A stretch of 64,000 nt of DNA, taken from contig WIUZ02000009.1 of the NCBI GenBank assembly GCA_015956445.1, forward strand, positions 1,240,001 to 1,304,000. The letters run 5' to 3'. Of this stretch, positions 63,153 through 64,000 are shown piece by piece. Position 1 is the stretch's first letter. Every line of letters starts with the position of its first letter. This DNA comes from Thelephora terrestris. Taxonomy: Eukaryota; Basidiomycota; Agaricomycetes; Thelephorales; Thelephoraceae. The notes beneath the pieces are model-generated. The model worked only from the letters and a program-made list of their open reading frames with translations. It ran no database searches and was not told the DNA's origin. A program made the translations under genes and the position numbers.

Positions 63153-64000
63153 ATGAGTCCAACGAAGCGATCTGGCTGGCCCCGGGACTCTGCCTCCACA
63201 GCCTCGGCGCGGATTCCGGGAAAGTCGAAGAAGGGGCGGAAGGGTAAAGCCAAGGAACCAGCTTTGAGTCCCGAGGAGATGTTCGAAGCTCGGAAGGACG
63301 CTTTGATTCAGGAGAAAAGGGCGGAGGGCGGCGTGATTACGCAGAGGCATGAGAGTATGGTGAGTTACCCGACCTGGTTCGGTTTACTGGGGCTAACGGA
63401 ATGGGATCGCGCTATGCAGCTCCAAGAGATGTTTCATCTTAGGGAGCGTACGCTGTTATTGGACTATGACCCTGAGGTGGGTGTCGCCTCTTCAGCCTAT
63501 TATGACTTGGTTCAACGCCGCGAATTACAGGTTGCGCGAAACAACAAATCTGAAAACTTCCTCAAGGTGTGTCTTGCCACCAGCCGACGGGGTGGGACGT
63601 ATCCTCGAAGCTATGGTGATCTTACTTGTGCTTGGGATAGTACAAAGCGGAACATGACCTGATGATCATTTCCTCCGCAAACGAGGGTCTTTCGCGCAGG
63701 ACTCGAAAAGCCCACAACAAATTCTCTGAATTCATAAAGGGTTCAGAGACGTCGCAGCTCCAGCGCACACGCGCCACTCTTCCTGAACCGCCGCCTACCT
63801 CAACTACCCAAAGCAAGAGGAGAGGGAAACAGAAGGCTACTGCCGCAGAGTTGGAGTCTCTTGATGTGCCCGCTGCTAGTGTCATTTCTTCCCCTGTCCG
63901 ACGGAAAAGACGGAAGACTGCCACGAATTCTGTCCCCGACGATATCACTGATATAATCCCTCCTGCTCAACCTACGATCGACCCTTCCGAAAGCATACCT
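63153..64000 (+). CDS. Basic, probably nuclear protein, 5' part only
   Basis: Exons 63153-63359, 63420-63476, 63531-63566 and 63642 onward join in phase 0, and the last frame is open to the window edge, so the gene is cut here. The N-terminus is Lys/Ser-rich (GKSKKGRKGKAKE). A helical block spread over the small exons follows: PEEMFEARKDALIQEKR, LQEMFHLRERTLLLDYDPE, NNKSENFLK, KAEHDLMIISSANEGLSRR. A second basic region (KRRGKQK, VRRKRRKTA) reads like a nuclear localisation signal. The pattern suggests a subunit of a chromatin complex, but I cannot name it. Confidence 0.65.

Overview
The window comes from a filamentous basidiomycete, most likely an agaricomycete mushroom. The evidence is the short spliceosomal introns (mostly 45-100 nt, GTRNGT donors, CTRAY branch sites), an intron-bearing tRNA-Ala, a DUF6535 paralogue pair, Plavaka-type CACTA transposase remains, an agaricomycete-type Ty3 element, and F-box, BTB and Zn2Cys6 genes of the kind expanded in mushrooms. 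Exon coordinates were worked out by hand from splice sites and reading phase. Most multi-exon models close exactly in frame, and models that do not are marked.

Region 1 (1-16781) is dominated by one very large Ty3/gypsy LTR retrotransposon on the minus strand. In its own 5'->3' order it has an LTR (16781-15416, TGTCGG...CCGACA), a primer-binding site, a gag-protease ORF (15309-11689), an extra ORF that overlaps gag by 56 nt and once encoded about 1,416 residues (11744-6990), a 2.2-kb noncoding stretch of extreme strand asymmetry, and pol (RT-RNase H-integrase, 4777-1232). No 3' LTR is visible. The extra ORF is split by a 501-bp palindromic CACTG element with a TTT target duplication. A fragment of a host gene lies to the left.

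Region 2 (16782-31749) is a graveyard of accessory DNA. It holds a small orphan gene with its own TATA box, a decayed Plavaka-like transposase (5' truncation, frameshift, nonsense codon, and a 1,011-bp CACTG foldback insertion with GTA target duplication), and a multi-exon partner gene broken by one homopolymer indel. A frameshifted F-box gene, a small gene built from EELR modules and an orphan membrane-tailed gene follow. About 4.4 kb without a gene I can support completes the region.

Region 3 (31750-64000) is ordinary host DNA. In order it contains: a DUF6535-type membrane protein; proA/PRO2 (proline synthesis), divergent from a 2,159-residue BEM2-like RhoGAP; an inverted paralogue of the DUF6535 gene with the same intron phases; tRNA-Ala(AGC); a single-finger C2H2 protein; a membrane-anchored orphan; a predicted membrane protein; a Zn2Cys6 transcription factor with a 13-nt microexon; an intronless microbial-type PARG; two orphans; a BTB protein; and the start of a basic, probably nuclear protein that runs off the right edge.

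The most unusual features are the oversized retrotransposon with its extra ORF, and a two-member family of almost perfectly palindromic CACTG elements. One member sits inside that ORF. The other sits inside a transposase of the superfamily that probably mobilises such elements.
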